A stretch of DNA of 64,000 nucleotides from Psychrobacter sp. JCM 18901 (lineage in GTDB: Bacteria > Pseudomonadota > Gammaproteobacteria > Pseudomonadales > Moraxellaceae). Under the pieces are notes generated by a model, which was not told the DNA's origin, searched no databases, and was given only the letters and a program-made list of their open reading frames with translations. Every line of letters begins with the position of its first letter. Position 1 is the first letter of the stretch. The stretch covers positions 53,509 through 117,508 of the forward strand of contig NZ_BAWH01000009.1 in assembly GCF_000586435.1 (NCBI RefSeq), in the 5' to 3' direction. The position numbers and the translations under genes were made by a program. Positions 30,456 through 41,800 of the stretch are shown piece after piece.

Positions 30456-32552
30456 ATGTTTTCTAAAATTCTAATCGCCAACCGTGGTGAAATTGCTTGC
30501 CGAGTGGCCGCGACTGCTAAGCGTCTTGGCGTCAGTACCGTTGCTGTTTATTCTGATGCGGATCGTGAGGCCAAGCATGTGGCCGTCTGTGATGAAGCTA
30601 TCTATTTGGGTGGTTCGGCACCAAAAGACAGTTATCTAAAAGGCGATGCTATTATTGCGATAGCGCTTGAAACGGGCGCTCAAGCGATTCATCCAGGATA
30701 TGGGTTTTTAAGTGAAAATGCAGATTTTGCACAGGCTTGTCAAGATGCTGGCTTGGTGTTTATTGGCCCATCGGCGGATGCTATCCGTGCTATGGGCGGC
30801 AAGTCTGAGTCTAAGCGCTTGATGGAGTCGGCTGGCGTGCCGCTGATACCGGGCTATCATGGTGATAACCAAGATGCACAGTTCTTGCAGCAGCAGGCTG
30901 ATAGTATTGGCTATCCTGTCTTGATTAAAGCCAGTGCAGGTGGCGGCGGTAAAGGCATGCGTATCGTGGAGCAAAGCAGCGATTTTATTGACTTGTTAGA
31001 CTCATGTCGCCGTGAAGCGATTACCAGTTTTGGCAATGATCAAGTGTTGGTCGAAAAATACGCGCTAAAACCACGTCATATCGAAATCCAAGTATTTGGT
31101 GATACGCATGGCAATTATGTGCATCTGTTTGAGCGTGACTGCTCAGTACAGCGTCGCCATCAAAAAGTACTAGAAGAAGCGCCTGCACCAGGTGTTGATA
31201 CTGCCATGCGTGAAGCGATGGGTACAGCGGCAATCGAAGCAGCACGTGCGGTCGATTACGTTGGTGCAGGTACGGTTGAATTCATCGTTGAGCAGCGTGA
31301 AGACTCTATGAATTTTTATTTCATGGAAATGAACACGCGCTTGCAAGTTGAGCATCCAGTTAGTGAGGCCATTACTGGTGTCGATTTGGTCGAGTGGCAG
31401 CTGTTGGTTGCTGCGGGTCAGCCATTGCCAAAAACACAAGACGATCTGGCTATCAATGGTCATGCAATTGAGGCGCGTATCTGTGCTGAAAACCCTGACA
31501 ACAATTTCTTGCCAGCGACAGGTACTTTATTCACTTATCAAAAGCCTGAGCATAGTACCTTTAACATTACCGATGTGCGTATCGATGATGGCGTACGTGA
31601 GGGTGATGTGATCAGTCCTTTTTACGACTCTATGATTGCTAAGCTTATCGTCCATGCTCCTACGCGCGAGCAAGCGTTGGCGAGACTAGATCGTGCATTG
31701 GCACAGACGCGTATTGTAGGTCTGCCAAACAACGTGGCATTTTTGCGTTATATTTTAAATACCGATTCATTTAGCAAAGCCAATCTTGATACGGCATTGA
31801 TAGAGCGTGAGCAGGATAAGCTTTTTGACCAGCATCCTCTCGGATTATCGACGCTTGTGGTGACAGCTATTGCCCAGCAGCTTGCGAGCGAAGCAACCAC
31901 ACAAGGCTCAGATCCGTTTAGCAAGCCGACGGGTTTCCGTGCTTATAGCGATTATACACGCTCCTTTAGCTTGGTTTATGATGAGCAGTCCTACAGCGCT
32001 CGCATTAGTAATTGGCACAATGCGAGTTGTGCTGATAGCAAAAAAGGCGGCGATAATCTCAGTAGTTTTACGCTCATCATTGGTAAAGAAATCGCGAATA
32101 CGCAGGATGATAGCAATATCAATGTAGCTGCTCAGACCGAAACGGTTTACGAAGGTGAGGTCAATTATGATAGCAGTGACGCGCACAATCATACTTTATG
32201 GTTAGATGGTGCACGTATCAGTGCCCAAAGCTGGGTGAATAACGAGAGAGTTTATGTATTCACGGATAGTGGACGCGATGAAATTACGCTTATTGATATC
32301 ATGGCACATGTGGGCGAAGATACAGCAGCGGTTGGCAGTTTAAAATCGCCAATGCCAGGACAAGTGGTTGCATTCAAAGTAGCTGTTGGCGATACTGTGA
32401 AAAAAGGCGAGCCACTTGCCGTCATCGAAGCCATGAAAATTGAACACACGATTACCGCACCGACAGATGGTGTGGTAGCAGAGCTGTTGTTTGCAGCGGG
32501 TGACTTGGTCGCCGATGGTGATGAGCTATTGCGCATTGATGCTGAAGGTTAA
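30456..32552 (+). CDS. liuD: Methylcrotonyl-CoA carboxylase, biotin-containing subunit
   Basis: Alpha subunit of MCC, 698 residues, intact frame. Biotin carboxylase domain: FSKILIANRGEIACRVAATA at the N-terminus, IHPGYGFLSENADFA, ATP-grasp glycine loop KASAGGGGKGMRIV, EMNTRLQVEHPVSEAITG and DSMIAKLIVHA. A less conserved linker of about 150 residues follows. The C-terminal biotinyl domain has EAMKIEH with biotin-accepting Lys661. It needs BirA for biotinylation, and birA lies 3.3 kb downstream. Start ATG 30456 follows ACAGGGA. Confidence 0.96.
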   Translation: MFSKILIANRGEIACRVAATAKRLGVSTVAVYSDADREAKHVAVCDEAIYLGGSAPKDSYLKGDAIIAIALETGAQAIHPGYGFLSENADFAQACQDAGLVFIGPSADAIRAMGGKSESKRLMESAGVPLIPGYHGDNQDAQFLQQQADSIGYPVLIKASAGGGGKGMRIVEQSSDFIDLLDSCRREAITSFGNDQVLVEKYALKPRHIEIQVFGDTHGNYVHLFERDCSVQRRHQKVLEEAPAPGVDTAMREAMGTAAIEAARAVDYVGAGTVEFIVEQREDSMNFYFMEMNTRLQVEHPVSEAITGVDLVEWQLLVAAGQPLPKTQDDLAINGHAIEARICAENPDNNFLPATGTLFTYQKPEHSTFNITDVRIDDGVREGDVISPFYDSMIAKLIVHAPTREQALARLDRALAQTRIVGLPNNVAFLRYILNTDSFSKANLDTALIEREQDKLFDQHPLGLSTLVVTAIAQQLASEATTQGSDPFSKPTGFRAYSDYTRSFSLVYDEQSYSARISNWHNASCADSKKGGDNLSSFTLIIGKEIANTQDDSNINVAAQTETVYEGEVNYDSSDAHNHTLWLDGARISAQSWVNNERVYVFTDSGRDEITLIDIMAHVGEDTAAVGSLKSPMPGQVVAFKVAVGDTVKKGEPLAVIEAMKIEHTITAPTDGVVAELLFAAGDLVADGDELLRIDAEG

Positions 32553-32596
32553 TAAAGCTGATAATTAACAGCCAAATAACAAAAAGGATGACAAGT

Positions 32597-33518
32597 ATGA
32601 GCCATTCGTATCCAAGCCATGTCACCATCGTCGATGTCAGCCCGCGTGATGGACTACAAAATGAGTCCATGACTGTGCCGACTGAGGTTAAGCAAACGCT
32701 TATCAATGATTTGATTGCGGCGGGTGTTAAAAAAACTAGAAGCGACCAGTTTTGTCTCGCCAAAGTGGGTGCCACAAATGGGTGATAACAGCGCGCTACT
32801 TGACGCACTAGCGCCGACGCGGCAGACGGACGTTTGCTACTCGGTACTGGTACCCAATATGCGCGGTTTTGAAAACGCCATTTTGCACCGTCCTGACGAA
32901 ATCGTCATCTTTGGCTCAGCTAGCGAAACCTTTAGTCAAAAAAACATCAACTGTAGTATCGATGAGAGTATTGAGCGTTTTGCACCAGTGGCTGCGGCAG
33001 CAAAAGCGCAAGGCATCAAAGTACGTGGCGTTATCTCTTGTACGGTCGGTTGTCCTTATGAAGGTGACATTGACCCAAGCCAAGTAGCGTATGTCACCAA
33101 GCGGTTGATTGAGATTGGTTCAAAGCAGATTGGTATTGCCGATACGATCGGTGTGGGTACGCCGCTCAAAGTACAACGAGCGTTACAAGCTGCACTTGAG
33201 TATGCTGATATCTCTATGCTATCTGGGCATTTTCATGATACTTATGGTCAAGCATTAAGCAATACTTTGGCTGCATTACAAATGGGTGTTAGTGAGTTTG
33301 ATACCTCTGTTGCTGGCCTCGGTGGTTGTCCTTATGCCAAGGGCGCAACGGGCAATGTCGCGACCGAAGATGTGGTATATATGCTGCATGGTATGGGTAT
33401 CAGCACGGGTATCGATTTGGATAAATTAGTCGTGGCGGGCGAACGTATCAGCGAGTTCTTAAGGCGTCCTAACGGCTCAAACGTAGCACGTGCCATCATT
33501 AATAAACGTCAGTCTTAA
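32597..33518 (+). CDS. liuE: Hydroxymethylglutaryl-CoA lyase (frameshifted)
   Basis: Splits HMG-CoA into acetyl-CoA and acetoacetate, the end of leucine breakdown. TIM-barrel DRE-type motifs: VTIVDVSPRDGLQNES, EATSFVSPKWVPQMGD, VRGVISCTVGCPYEG, IGIADTIGVGTP, GHFHDTYGQALSNTLAAL and the catalytic-cysteine loop GLGGCPYAKGATGNVATEDV. The A7 run at about 32730-32736 has one A too many (expected GVKKLEATSF). ATG 32597 is chosen over ATG 32588 because the AAAAAGG ribosome site ends directly at 32587. About 307 residues. Confidence 0.95.
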
Positions 33519-33523
33519 ATAGT

Positions 33524-33629
33524 ATATTCAATCTACTGTGAAGGTATGACAGCGTTAACCTCGCTTGAAATATTCAATATACATCTACACTCGGTTGCCT
33601 TGTCACAGTTTTACATTGAGCTGACTATG
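33524..33629 (-). repeat. Correia-like dispersed element, copy C
   Basis: Contains GCGTTAACCTCGCTTGAAAT and CACTCGGTTGCCTTGTCA at the same spacing as copy A; the right end reads CATAGTCAGCTCAATGTAAA on the opposite strand. It lies between liuE and liuA. Confidence 0.78.
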
Positions 33630-33721
33630 ACACTAAAAACGGTAGCAAAAATACAGTTATATTGGCTTTAAAAAAACAGATTAAAATTCGAAAACTAAAT
33701 ATTGAAATACAAGGAATAGTT

Positions 33722-34908
33722 ATGAGTTTACCTGGATTAAATTTTCAACTTGGCGAAGATATTGACGCCCTACGTGATGTCGTACAGCAGTTTGCAGCAA
33801 ACGAGATCGCTCCACGTGCTGCTGAGATTGATAGCAGCGATGAGTTCCCAATGGATTTGTGGCAAAAGATGGGCGACCTCGGTCTACATGGCATTACCGT
33901 TCCTGAAGAGTACGGCGGCTCTAACATGGGTTATGTCGCACACATGGTCGCGATGGAAGAGATTAGCCGAGCCTCAGCATCGGTAGCGCTTAGCTATGGC
34001 GCACACTCTAATCTATGTATTAACCAAATCAAACGTAACGGCTCTGAGGCACAAAAGCAAAAATATCTGCCAAAGCTAATCAGTGGTGAATTCATCGGTG
34101 CATTGGCAATGAGTGAGACAGGCGCTGGCTCAGACGTCGTTAGTATGAAGCTAAAAGCTGAAGAAAAAGATGGCAGCTATATTTTAAACGGTAGCAAAAT
34201 GTGGATCACCAATGGTCCCGATGCGGATGTGATGGTGGTCTATGCCAAGACCAATCCTGAAATGGGTGCAAAAGGCATGACGGCCTTTATCGTTGAAAAA
34301 GGCATGGAAGGCTTTGGTACCGCACAAAAGCTAGACAAGCTCGGCATGCGTGTAGTCATACTGGTGAGATGACCTTTAATAATGTAAAAGTACCAAGCGA
34401 AAATATCTTGGGCGGTCTCAATGAAGGCGTTAAGGTACTGATGAGTGGCCTAGATTACGAGCGTGCCGTACTGGCCGCAGGTCCTATTGGTATCATGCAA
34501 GCAGTGATGGACAATGTTGTGCCTTATATCCACGATCGTAAACAGTTTGGTCAAGCGATTGGTGAGTTCCAGCTTATTCAAGGTAAAGTTGCGGACATGT
34601 ATACAATACTGCAAGCAGGTCGTAGCTTCCTATATACCGTGGGTAAAAACCTCGATATGTTGGACGCGCGCGGTGCGGGTCATAGTCGAGAAGTGCGTAA
34701 AGATTGCGCCAGTGTGATTCTATGGTGTGCCGAAAAAGCCACCTGGATGGCAGGCGAGGGCATTCAAATATTTGGCGGTAATGGCTATACCAATGAGTAT
34801 CCACTTGGTCGCTACTGGCGCGATGCTAAGCTGTATGAAATTGGCGCAGGTACCAGTGAAATTCGCCGTATGCTAGTCGGTCGTGAGCTGTTTAACGAGA
34901 CCAAATAA
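33722..34908 (+). CDS. liuA: Isovaleryl-CoA dehydrogenase (frameshifted)
   Basis: FAD enzyme that oxidises isovaleryl-CoA to 3-methylcrotonyl-CoA, the substrate of MCC. Acyl-CoA dehydrogenase motifs: [55 protein letters not shown], and the catalytic-Glu region [20 protein letters not shown] followed by [19 protein letters not shown] lost G at about 34352 breaks the frame (expected [12 protein letters not shown]). ATG 33722 has AAGGAATAG upstream; the in-frame extension back to 33662 has no ribosome site. About 396 residues. Unusually, it is last in the cluster, not first. Confidence 0.94.
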
Positions 34909-34962
34909 GAAAGTATTGGGGCAATAACTAACAACATGTTAGCTATTTTCCAATAGTAAAAT

Positions 34963-34997
34963 AAAAAAGCAGCACGTGTAAAACGTGCTGCTTTTTT
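34963..34997. terminator. Rho-independent terminator of the liu cluster
   Basis: A 15-bp perfect stem, AAAAAAGCAGCACGT with ACGTGCTGCTTTTTT, 5-nt loop. It lies between convergent liuA and coaX and can act on both strands. Confidence 0.93.
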
Positions 34998-35030
34998 GTG
35001 TCAACGTTAAACCGAATTATCTATAAGCGG

Positions 35031-35761
35031 TTAAGACTTATTGCGATAATCAAAGTATCTTGCCAAACCATTTAGTAATAAATCATCACGTAAGCGCACT
35101 GGACGATTAACATGCTGGGATATAATAGCTGCATCACCGCCTGTCATAATCAATTCAAAATTAGGGTGACGATGGCTAATCTCATTGATCGCGCCGACGA
35201 TAGAGAGCAAAATACCGCGATGTACCGCGTCTTGAGTGGTTAAGCCTTGGTTGACGCTATCAAAAGTACCGTTCGAGATAGTGATTTGCTTAGTACCAGA
35301 GAACAGTGATTCACGTTGCAGGTAGATGCTAGGGAAAATATAACCGCCCAAATGCTCAGCATGATCAATCAAATCAATGGTCACCGCTGTACCGCAACCA
35401 ATCACACACTGGCGTTTTTTTTCTTATCGACCGCACCGAGCATCTGTAGCCAGCGATCACAGCCGAGCTGCTGATCATTGTAAGCACTTTTCATCAGCGC
35501 GTGTGCGGCATCGACATGGACAAACTCAAACGGAATATTCAAACGACTGAGTGTCTCTGATACTTTGGCATTGAGATTGTCGCCTAATACTGATGAGATG
35601 CCAATAAAGTCAGGCGCATAACGCTCAAAGCGATCCGTCAGACCCATAAGTAGTTCGGCAGGCGCTTGCAAATGCTGCTTAGCATCATGCGCGACTATTT
35701 GTCCGATATCATCGGTTAGCCAGTATTTTAGGCGGGTATTTCCAAGATCAAGCCAGAGCAT
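35031..35761 (-). CDS. coaX: Type III pantothenate kinase (frameshifted)
   Basis: Phosphorylates pantothenate, the first step of CoA synthesis. N-terminal phosphate-binding motif LWLDLGNTRLKYWL (D-x-G-N-T-R), then QLGCDRWLQMLGAV, CGTAVTIDLI, GGYIFPS and MTGGDAAIIS. The T8 run at 35412-35419 breaks the frame between the two halves. About 244 residues, the family norm. It lies 60 bp downstream of birA on the same strand, a pairing common in gammaproteobacteria. Confidence 0.92.
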
Positions 35762-35820
35762 AAAAGTCCCTTTATATAGTGCTCGTTAATGATGGGGTTC
35801 ATCAATATAGTTGTCTAAGC

Positions 35821-36811
35821 CTAATAAATAACGTCGATGCGTCCAGTAAAAAGCGTAGAAATCTTACCGCTATCTTGGCGCAATTGCAAACAGCCATGTG
35901 TGTCGACACCGCAAGCGATTCCCGTTATGACTTTTTCTTCGTTATTATAGTCTTGCGTGACGCGTAAGCGCAGACCTGATAGCGCATCCATCATCGCAAA
36001 CTGCTCCAAAAAAACTATCCAAATAATAAGTATGACCGGTTGGCTGCTCTATACCTAAATGCTCAAAGCGTGTCATCGCTGCCATCAATGCTTTGCTCAT
36101 CTGCTGATAGAGCATTGGTAGATCTGGTAGGCTCGCAGATCGTGTCTCTAAAGGTAGCATTTCATTGATGTCTTGTAAGCTAATCGCTTGGTAACTCATG
36201 CCCTCAGACGTTTTTGTGGTGAGCTTTGGTGCTGCTTGTACGTTTAGGCCAATACCTAGCACCACACCAACCAGTCTGCCAGCTTTAGTCACTGGCTCTA
36301 TCAAAATCCCAGCCAGTTTATTAAAGGGTAGCGTACGCTGATTTGCTACATCACCATTCAATACGGAATCCAATACCGAGCTGTCCGTCATAGATTGCTC
36401 TTTGGATTGTTCTTTAGATTGGCTCTGAGCTTGCTGATAAAACCCCAAGTCATTTGCCCATTTCACCCCAATTGGCGTCAGTCCTTGTGCTTGTAGTTGC
36501 TCGTTCAACATTTGAATGACGGGCATTTTTGCCAGTTCAAGACCAATGATGAGCGATAATAAGCCACTGATCGGCATATGCACGGGATGATATAGCGATA
36601 GATAGACATTGCCGCGCGGTGATTGCCACGAGCGTCCGTGCTGTCCACGACCTGCGCTTTGGGCTTCCGCCGTCAAAACGTGTACGGTGGTGACATCTAA
36701 CGACCCGTTTTGCAAGGCTTCTATCAGCTCGCTATTGGTCGAGGCGCTACTAGCCACATGACGGTGATTGAGCTCGGATAAATAGGTAGAAAAACTAGTG
36801 AGTGGCGGCAT
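35821..36811 (-). CDS. birA: Biotin-protein ligase BirA lacking the DNA-binding domain (frameshifted)
   Basis: Attaches biotin to acceptor lysines such as that of LiuD and of acetyl-CoA carboxylase. Ligase motifs: ASSASTNSELIEAL, the biotinoyl-AMP loop AQSAGRGQHGRSWQSPRGNV, GVKWANDL with the catalytic Lys, KLAGILIEPV and GIGLNVQ. The protein starts directly at the catalytic domain with no N-terminal winged helix, so it should not repress biotin genes. The A7 run at about 36007-36013 breaks the frame; the C-terminal SH3-like part continues QFAMMDALSG to RIDVIY at 35821. An insert rich in Gln/Ser/Lys (QSQSKEQSKEQS) lies mid-protein. Confidence 0.92.
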
Positions 36812-36983
36812 AAGTTTAGTCGATGTGGTTAAAGGAAACTTTGATATACTGAGCGATTGTTGCGGTCAGACAGTACCGAGTAAACAGCATAAAGGTCACG
36901 CTGAGATTTGGCAAATACAATTAAGCACGCCTAAGCGCTAGTGAGTACTATAGCGCCAGTCAGTATTATAAAAGGTTCGTTCT

Positions 36984-37790
36984 ATGATGTTATATGTGTG
37001 GTTTGTGATTGCAGGCGCGTTTGCGGGTGTCAGCGCGGGCTTGTTTGGCGTCGGCGGTGGCATGATTATCGTGCCTGCATTGGTCTGGATTTTTACCGCT
37101 TATGACTTTTCGCCAGAAGTAATCACCCATCTGGCTATTGGGACGTCACTGGCAACCATCGTCGTGACCTCGATCAGCTCCCTGACCGCTCATAACAAGC
37201 GCGGCGGCGTGCGCTGGGAAGTATGGCGCAAGATGGCGCTTGGATTGGTTATCGGTAGTTTGGTCGGTGCTGGTATCGCGGATATGATTGATGGGCAAGC
37301 GCTACAGGCTATCATTGGTTTCGGTGCGCTATTGGTCGCTCTAAAAATGCTGTTCTTTTCGAATAAAGAGCAGGTGGGCAAACCGTTACCATCGGCCGGT
37401 GTCCAGTTTGGTGCTGGTACGGGTATTGGTATGGCGTCCTCTATCTTTGGCATTGGCGGCGGCAGCTTGACCGTACCGTTCTTGAACTGGGCAGGGCTTC
37501 CGATGAAGCAATCGGTCGGTACATCAGCGGCATGCGGTCTACCAATTGCCTTGGCTGGAGCAGCAGGCTTTGCTTGGTTCGGACAAGACGTAGTCAATCT
37601 GCCCGAGGGTACGATAGGGTTTGTCCATGTCACAGGATTCTTATTTATTTCAGTCGCCAGTTTTGCCATGGCAAAAGTCGGTGCCAAGCTTGCCCATATC
37701 TTACCTGCGCTGATGCTTAAGCGCGCGTTTGGCATATTATTAATATTTGCTGGAGGGCAGTTGTTGTTGAGTGGATTGGGTGTTTTATAG
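36984..37790 (+). CDS. TSUP family permease (TauE/SafE)
   Basis: A 268-residue membrane protein with two similar halves and about eight transmembrane segments. The repeated glycine motif typical of TauE/SafE proteins appears twice: VSAGLFGVGGGMIIVPALVW near residue 20 and SSIFGIGGGSLTVPFLNW near residue 155. The family exports or imports sulfite, sulfoacetate or other organic anions. No sulfur or taurine gene is nearby, so the substrate is unknown. Intact frame; followed 51 bp later by an unknown gene. Confidence 0.9.
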   Translation: MMLYVWFVIAGAFAGVSAGLFGVGGGMIIVPALVWIFTAYDFSPEVITHLAIGTSLATIVVTSISSLTAHNKRGGVRWEVWRKMALGLVIGSLVGAGIADMIDGQALQAIIGFGALLVALKMLFFSNKEQVGKPLPSAGVQFGAGTGIGMASSIFGIGGGSLTVPFLNWAGLPMKQSVGTSAACGLPIALAGAAGFAWFGQDVVNLPEGTIGFVHVTGFLFISVASFAMAKVGAKLAHILPALMLKRAFGILLIFAGGQLLLSGLGVL

Positions 37791-37841
37791 CAATAATGAG
37801 TTTTTATAAAATTAGTATGCAAACCGTGAGACATTATTAGT

Positions 37842-38783
37842 ATGAAAGCTGCAGAAAAATACCGCCGTGTTTTCGGCTCAATGAATCATCTAAAAGACCA
37901 ATTATCATGGACGACTGGTCTCTCTAATATGGTAGAGTTTTTGGCATGGGAGCCGCAGCGTATTTTAGGCATCACTAAAAAGCAATACGTACGCCAAATC
38001 ATTGAGTGGGCGACTCACCCAGAGTTAAAGGACAAAAATATAGAAGAGATTGAGCAATCAGTCATCAAAAAGCTCAATACGAAAATGAATGAAACTGAGC
38101 AGCTAGAGACGTATTCAACGCAAACGATGGGTATCTGTAATGCGAGAGAAGCCGTGCGCCGCGTAACGTTCTTTTCTGAAGACTATCTAAATAAAGAATT
38201 CGATATTTTTTTGAGTTTGTGCAGTGATGTTTATCTGAACTTGTTTTATCAGCAGTTTATTAGCTTTGAGCCAAGTGGGTTATGGTCGACACATGGTAAT
38301 AGCGGCATGTTTGAAAACAGTACAGAGCTAAAAGCAATGTATATGGACAACCTAGCCTATAACCATCAGGCGAATGTGCTGATAGCGAATGAGTTAAAAC
38401 TCGCTGGTCGCAAAAACCCAGACCAAATCCTAAAATACTGCTTAATGTATGAGCACTTATTAGAAAAAGGCTTTATCGATAAAAGGGCAAAGTTTTTGTT
38501 ACTGTTTATCGGTGGTGACGCGCTAAGGCAAAACAAGCGAACGCTCGTGGATCGGGAGCTGGCTCTCTGTCACAAAAGACCGAGGAAGTATCAGCATCTA
38601 CTAAGACCAGAGCTGTTGGAGATAGTCGATCATTTAGAAGTAGCAAGTATCACATGGTCAGCCCTTATTGAGTTTAATAATCGCTACTTAGCAGAAAATG
38701 ACACCTGCCAAGTGGAACAAAAACTGCTACGAGGGTTCCATCAAAGCCTTGAATCAAAATCGTTTATGCACTTAGCAGTTTAA
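37842..38783 (+). CDS. Hypothetical protein, 313 residues
   Basis: I do not recognise a family. It is soluble, largely helical, rich in Leu, Glu and Lys, with no signal peptide or membrane segment. Notable parts: an N-terminal stretch MVEFLAWEPQRILGITKKQY, a central aromatic-rich part VYLNLFYQQFISFEPSGLW, and a basic segment LALCHKRPRKYQHLLRPELL. The frame is intact, which supports real coding in a window full of indels. It lies between a TSUP permease and smc on the same strand. Its stop is 66 bp before smc. Confidence 0.75.
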   Translation: MKAAEKYRRVFGSMNHLKDQLSWTTGLSNMVEFLAWEPQRILGITKKQYVRQIIEWATHPELKDKNIEEIEQSVIKKLNTKMNETEQLETYSTQTMGICNAREAVRRVTFFSEDYLNKEFDIFLSLCSDVYLNLFYQQFISFEPSGLWSTHGNSGMFENSTELKAMYMDNLAYNHQANVLIANELKLAGRKNPDQILKYCLMYEHLLEKGFIDKRAKFLLLFIGGDALRQNKRTLVDRELALCHKRPRKYQHLLRPELLEIVDHLEVASITWSALIEFNNRYLAENDTCQVEQKLLRGFHQSLESKSFMHLAV

Positions 38784-38849
38784 CCCTAAAAACCCACTAC
38801 AATTTCAGGTAGAATAGCCGCCTGTTTTTGCTAAGTTTATTGACTCTTC

Positions 38850-41800
38850 ATGCGTTTAAAATCTCTAAAGCTGGCAGGCTTCAAATCCTTTGCCAATCCA
38901 ACCACTTTTACTTTTCGTCATGGTATCACCGCCATCGTCGGGCCGAACGGCTGTGGCAAATCGAATGTGATTGATGCTATCCGCTGGGTGCTAGGCGAAA
39001 CCTCTGCCAAGCAGTTACGCGGCGGGGCGATGAGTGATGTTATCTTTGCCGGTACGCAAGATAAAACAGCCAAAAGCGTCGCCAGTGTCGAGCTAACCTT
39101 CGAGCATACCCAAGATGAGCAGACTGGTATTCGCCACGAGTTTAACTTGTACCAAGAGCTGTCGGTTCGCCGTCAGGTAAATAAGGATGGCCGCTCAGAT
39201 TATTTTATCAATGGTACGCGTTGCCGTCGCCGTGATGTGGTCGATGTGTTTTAGGTACAGGGCTGGGTGCACGTAGCTATGCAGTGATTGAGCAAGGTAT
39301 GATTGGCGGATTGTTGAGTCGAGTCCTTTGCAGTTGCGTGAGTTTATTGAAGAGGCGGCAGGTGTCTCGCGCTATCAGGCTCGCCGTGAAGAAACGCAAA
39401 AGAAGTTAGAGAAGACAAGGGACAATCTAGCGCGTCTGCACGATATGCAAAGCGAGTTACTGCGTCAACAAAAGACACTGTCTAAGCAGGCAGCTAGTGC
39501 GCAGCGTTACGAAGAGCTCGCCTTAACACTAGCTGATATCGAGCAGCAGCTCGCTATTCAGCAGCTGTATCAAGCCAAGCAAACCCATCAACAGCAGAAA
39601 GTAGCGCATGAGCGTAGTGCTGCTGAAGTATCGACGCTACAGGCCGATTATGACACGCTCAAAGCTCAGCAAGATAAGCTCATTGCTTGCATCAATCAAG
39701 AGCAATGGCTCAAAGACGATGCCCAAAGCGCTCACTATCAGCAGCAGCTCGGCTATCAACAAGCGGAACATCAATTGAGCGATGCTAAGTCACAGCTGAC
39801 TACTATCGAGCAGCAACTGTCTGGCTTGGCTCAGCAGCGTGTGCAATCACTCGCTGATATCGAACGGCTCAACGCTGAACAAGCTGAGCTGAATCAAGCG
39901 CTAGAAGCATTACGCCCGCAGCTTATTGAGCTAGCAGATAAACGTGATAACTATAAGCGCAATGAGCAACCATTACAGCGCGCGTGGCATGAAGCGCAAA
40001 ACAATCTGTCACGCTTACAAGATAAAACCCGTTCGCTTGAACAGCAGCAAGCCATTAACGCTCAAGCACAAAAGCGCCATCAGCAAAGCTATGATAAATG
40101 GCAACGCCGCGAGCAAAACTGGCAAAACCTGTGGCTGCAATTACAGCAGTCTATAGCGCCATCTGCATCTGACAGTGCTGATGTGAGTAAGACAACTGAT
40201 ATACAGGATCTAAGTCAAGCGCTAGAAAATCAAGTCACTGAGTTAAACACGCAGTTGCAGCAGATTGAGCGTCAACGCGACGCCGTCGATGAACGTTTGT
40301 CTGAGATACAACCGCAAGCACATGGCTTGCAGCAGAGACTGAATACACAGCAGAGCGAGCTTAGCGATGATGAAAAGCGTCATGCGTTGCTGGCAGGCGA
40401 ATACGATACCCTGCATCAGATACTGCATCCTAAACCTATAAAACAGCAATCAGCAAAGACCCAAACTACTGCGACGGATAATGCAGATAACGATGGCATA
40501 CATCATCAGCCGTTAGCTGTTGCAACGCTACGTGAGCAGATTGAGCTAAGTGCCAAGGGGCAGGAGCATGCGCCGCTACTCGATAATATCCTAGCATTGT
40601 GGCTAGATAGCCATGTGCTGGTTGCTAACCAACAAGCCAATCAAATCAAGCAATCAGACGCTAATAACGCTAACGGCATTTCTCAACAAGCGAATAGCTT
40701 GTGGCAAGCGCTTGAACATGACATTGCAGGTTTACTGACTTATCAGACGGCACAAAATACACCGGACAGTGCAAAAGATAAAGCTCTAGTAGAGACAGGT
40801 CATAGCTTATGGTTACCTACTGCGCAAAGTGCTATTAGTGACCAAGAATTTGTCAGCGAATTGCCAGACAATTTGATTGATAAAGTATTGCCATTATCGC
40901 AGTTGATTACTCAGCCGCTACTCTCGCTATGGCAGCAGTGCTATATATATACGGCGCAGTTTGAGACCAGTCAGCAGCATGAAATTGATACACTTACTGA
41001 TGTACTAAAGTTATTACCATCGTCCGCTATTTTGCTTACCGCAGATGGTTGGCTGATCAGTCGTCATGGAACGATTAATTTAAGCAAATTCGCTGGTGCG
41101 CAAGATAGTCAAAGTGATAGCAGCAGCCAATTCCTCACGCAGCGTCTGCAACAGCGTACGCGTTTGCAAGCATTAGAAGACTTGCTTGATGAGTATGAAA
41201 CTAAAATACAAGAGCAGCAAAAATCTATTGCAAAAGACCAGCGCGATTATGATGCGTTGATGGTTAGCTTGGAAGAAACGCGCGCGCAAGCTGAGCAGTT
41301 AACCCGTGATAAGCATCAATACCAGCAGCAACTGACGACCGAGCGAGCCAATGCTGAGCGGTTGCAAGCGGATAGCCAGCGTTTGAACGCTGATAAAGTA
41401 GCGCTTGAGCAAGAAAAGCAAGAACTGGCACAAGAGCAACAAACCCTTGAGCAAGAACAACAGCATATTGAAAGCGAGATTGCTACGCTTACCCCGCAAA
41501 TAGCAGAGGCACGAGCGACAAATCAGCAACTGCAAGCTGAGCGCAGCGAGCTAAACCGCGCGCGTCAAGCTGATGATGACGCTTGGCAAGCATTACAGCT
41601 GCGTATTCAGCAGTATGAGATGCGCTTGGAACATAGTGTTAGCAGTCTGGCTCGTGCAACTGAGCAACACGACAAGTCGTTAGAGAATGAGCAAAGTCTA
41701 CAGACGCGTCACGAGAAGCAGCAATCCAAGTTGCCAGAGCTACAAGCAGCTTTGCAGTCTGCACAGGTAACGCGCGATGAGCAGCAAGTGCTATTGAACG

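Noticed and set aside
32452..32808. 118-codon antisense frame at the liuD/liuE junction
   Set aside because: It overlaps two well-supported genes and has no features of its own.
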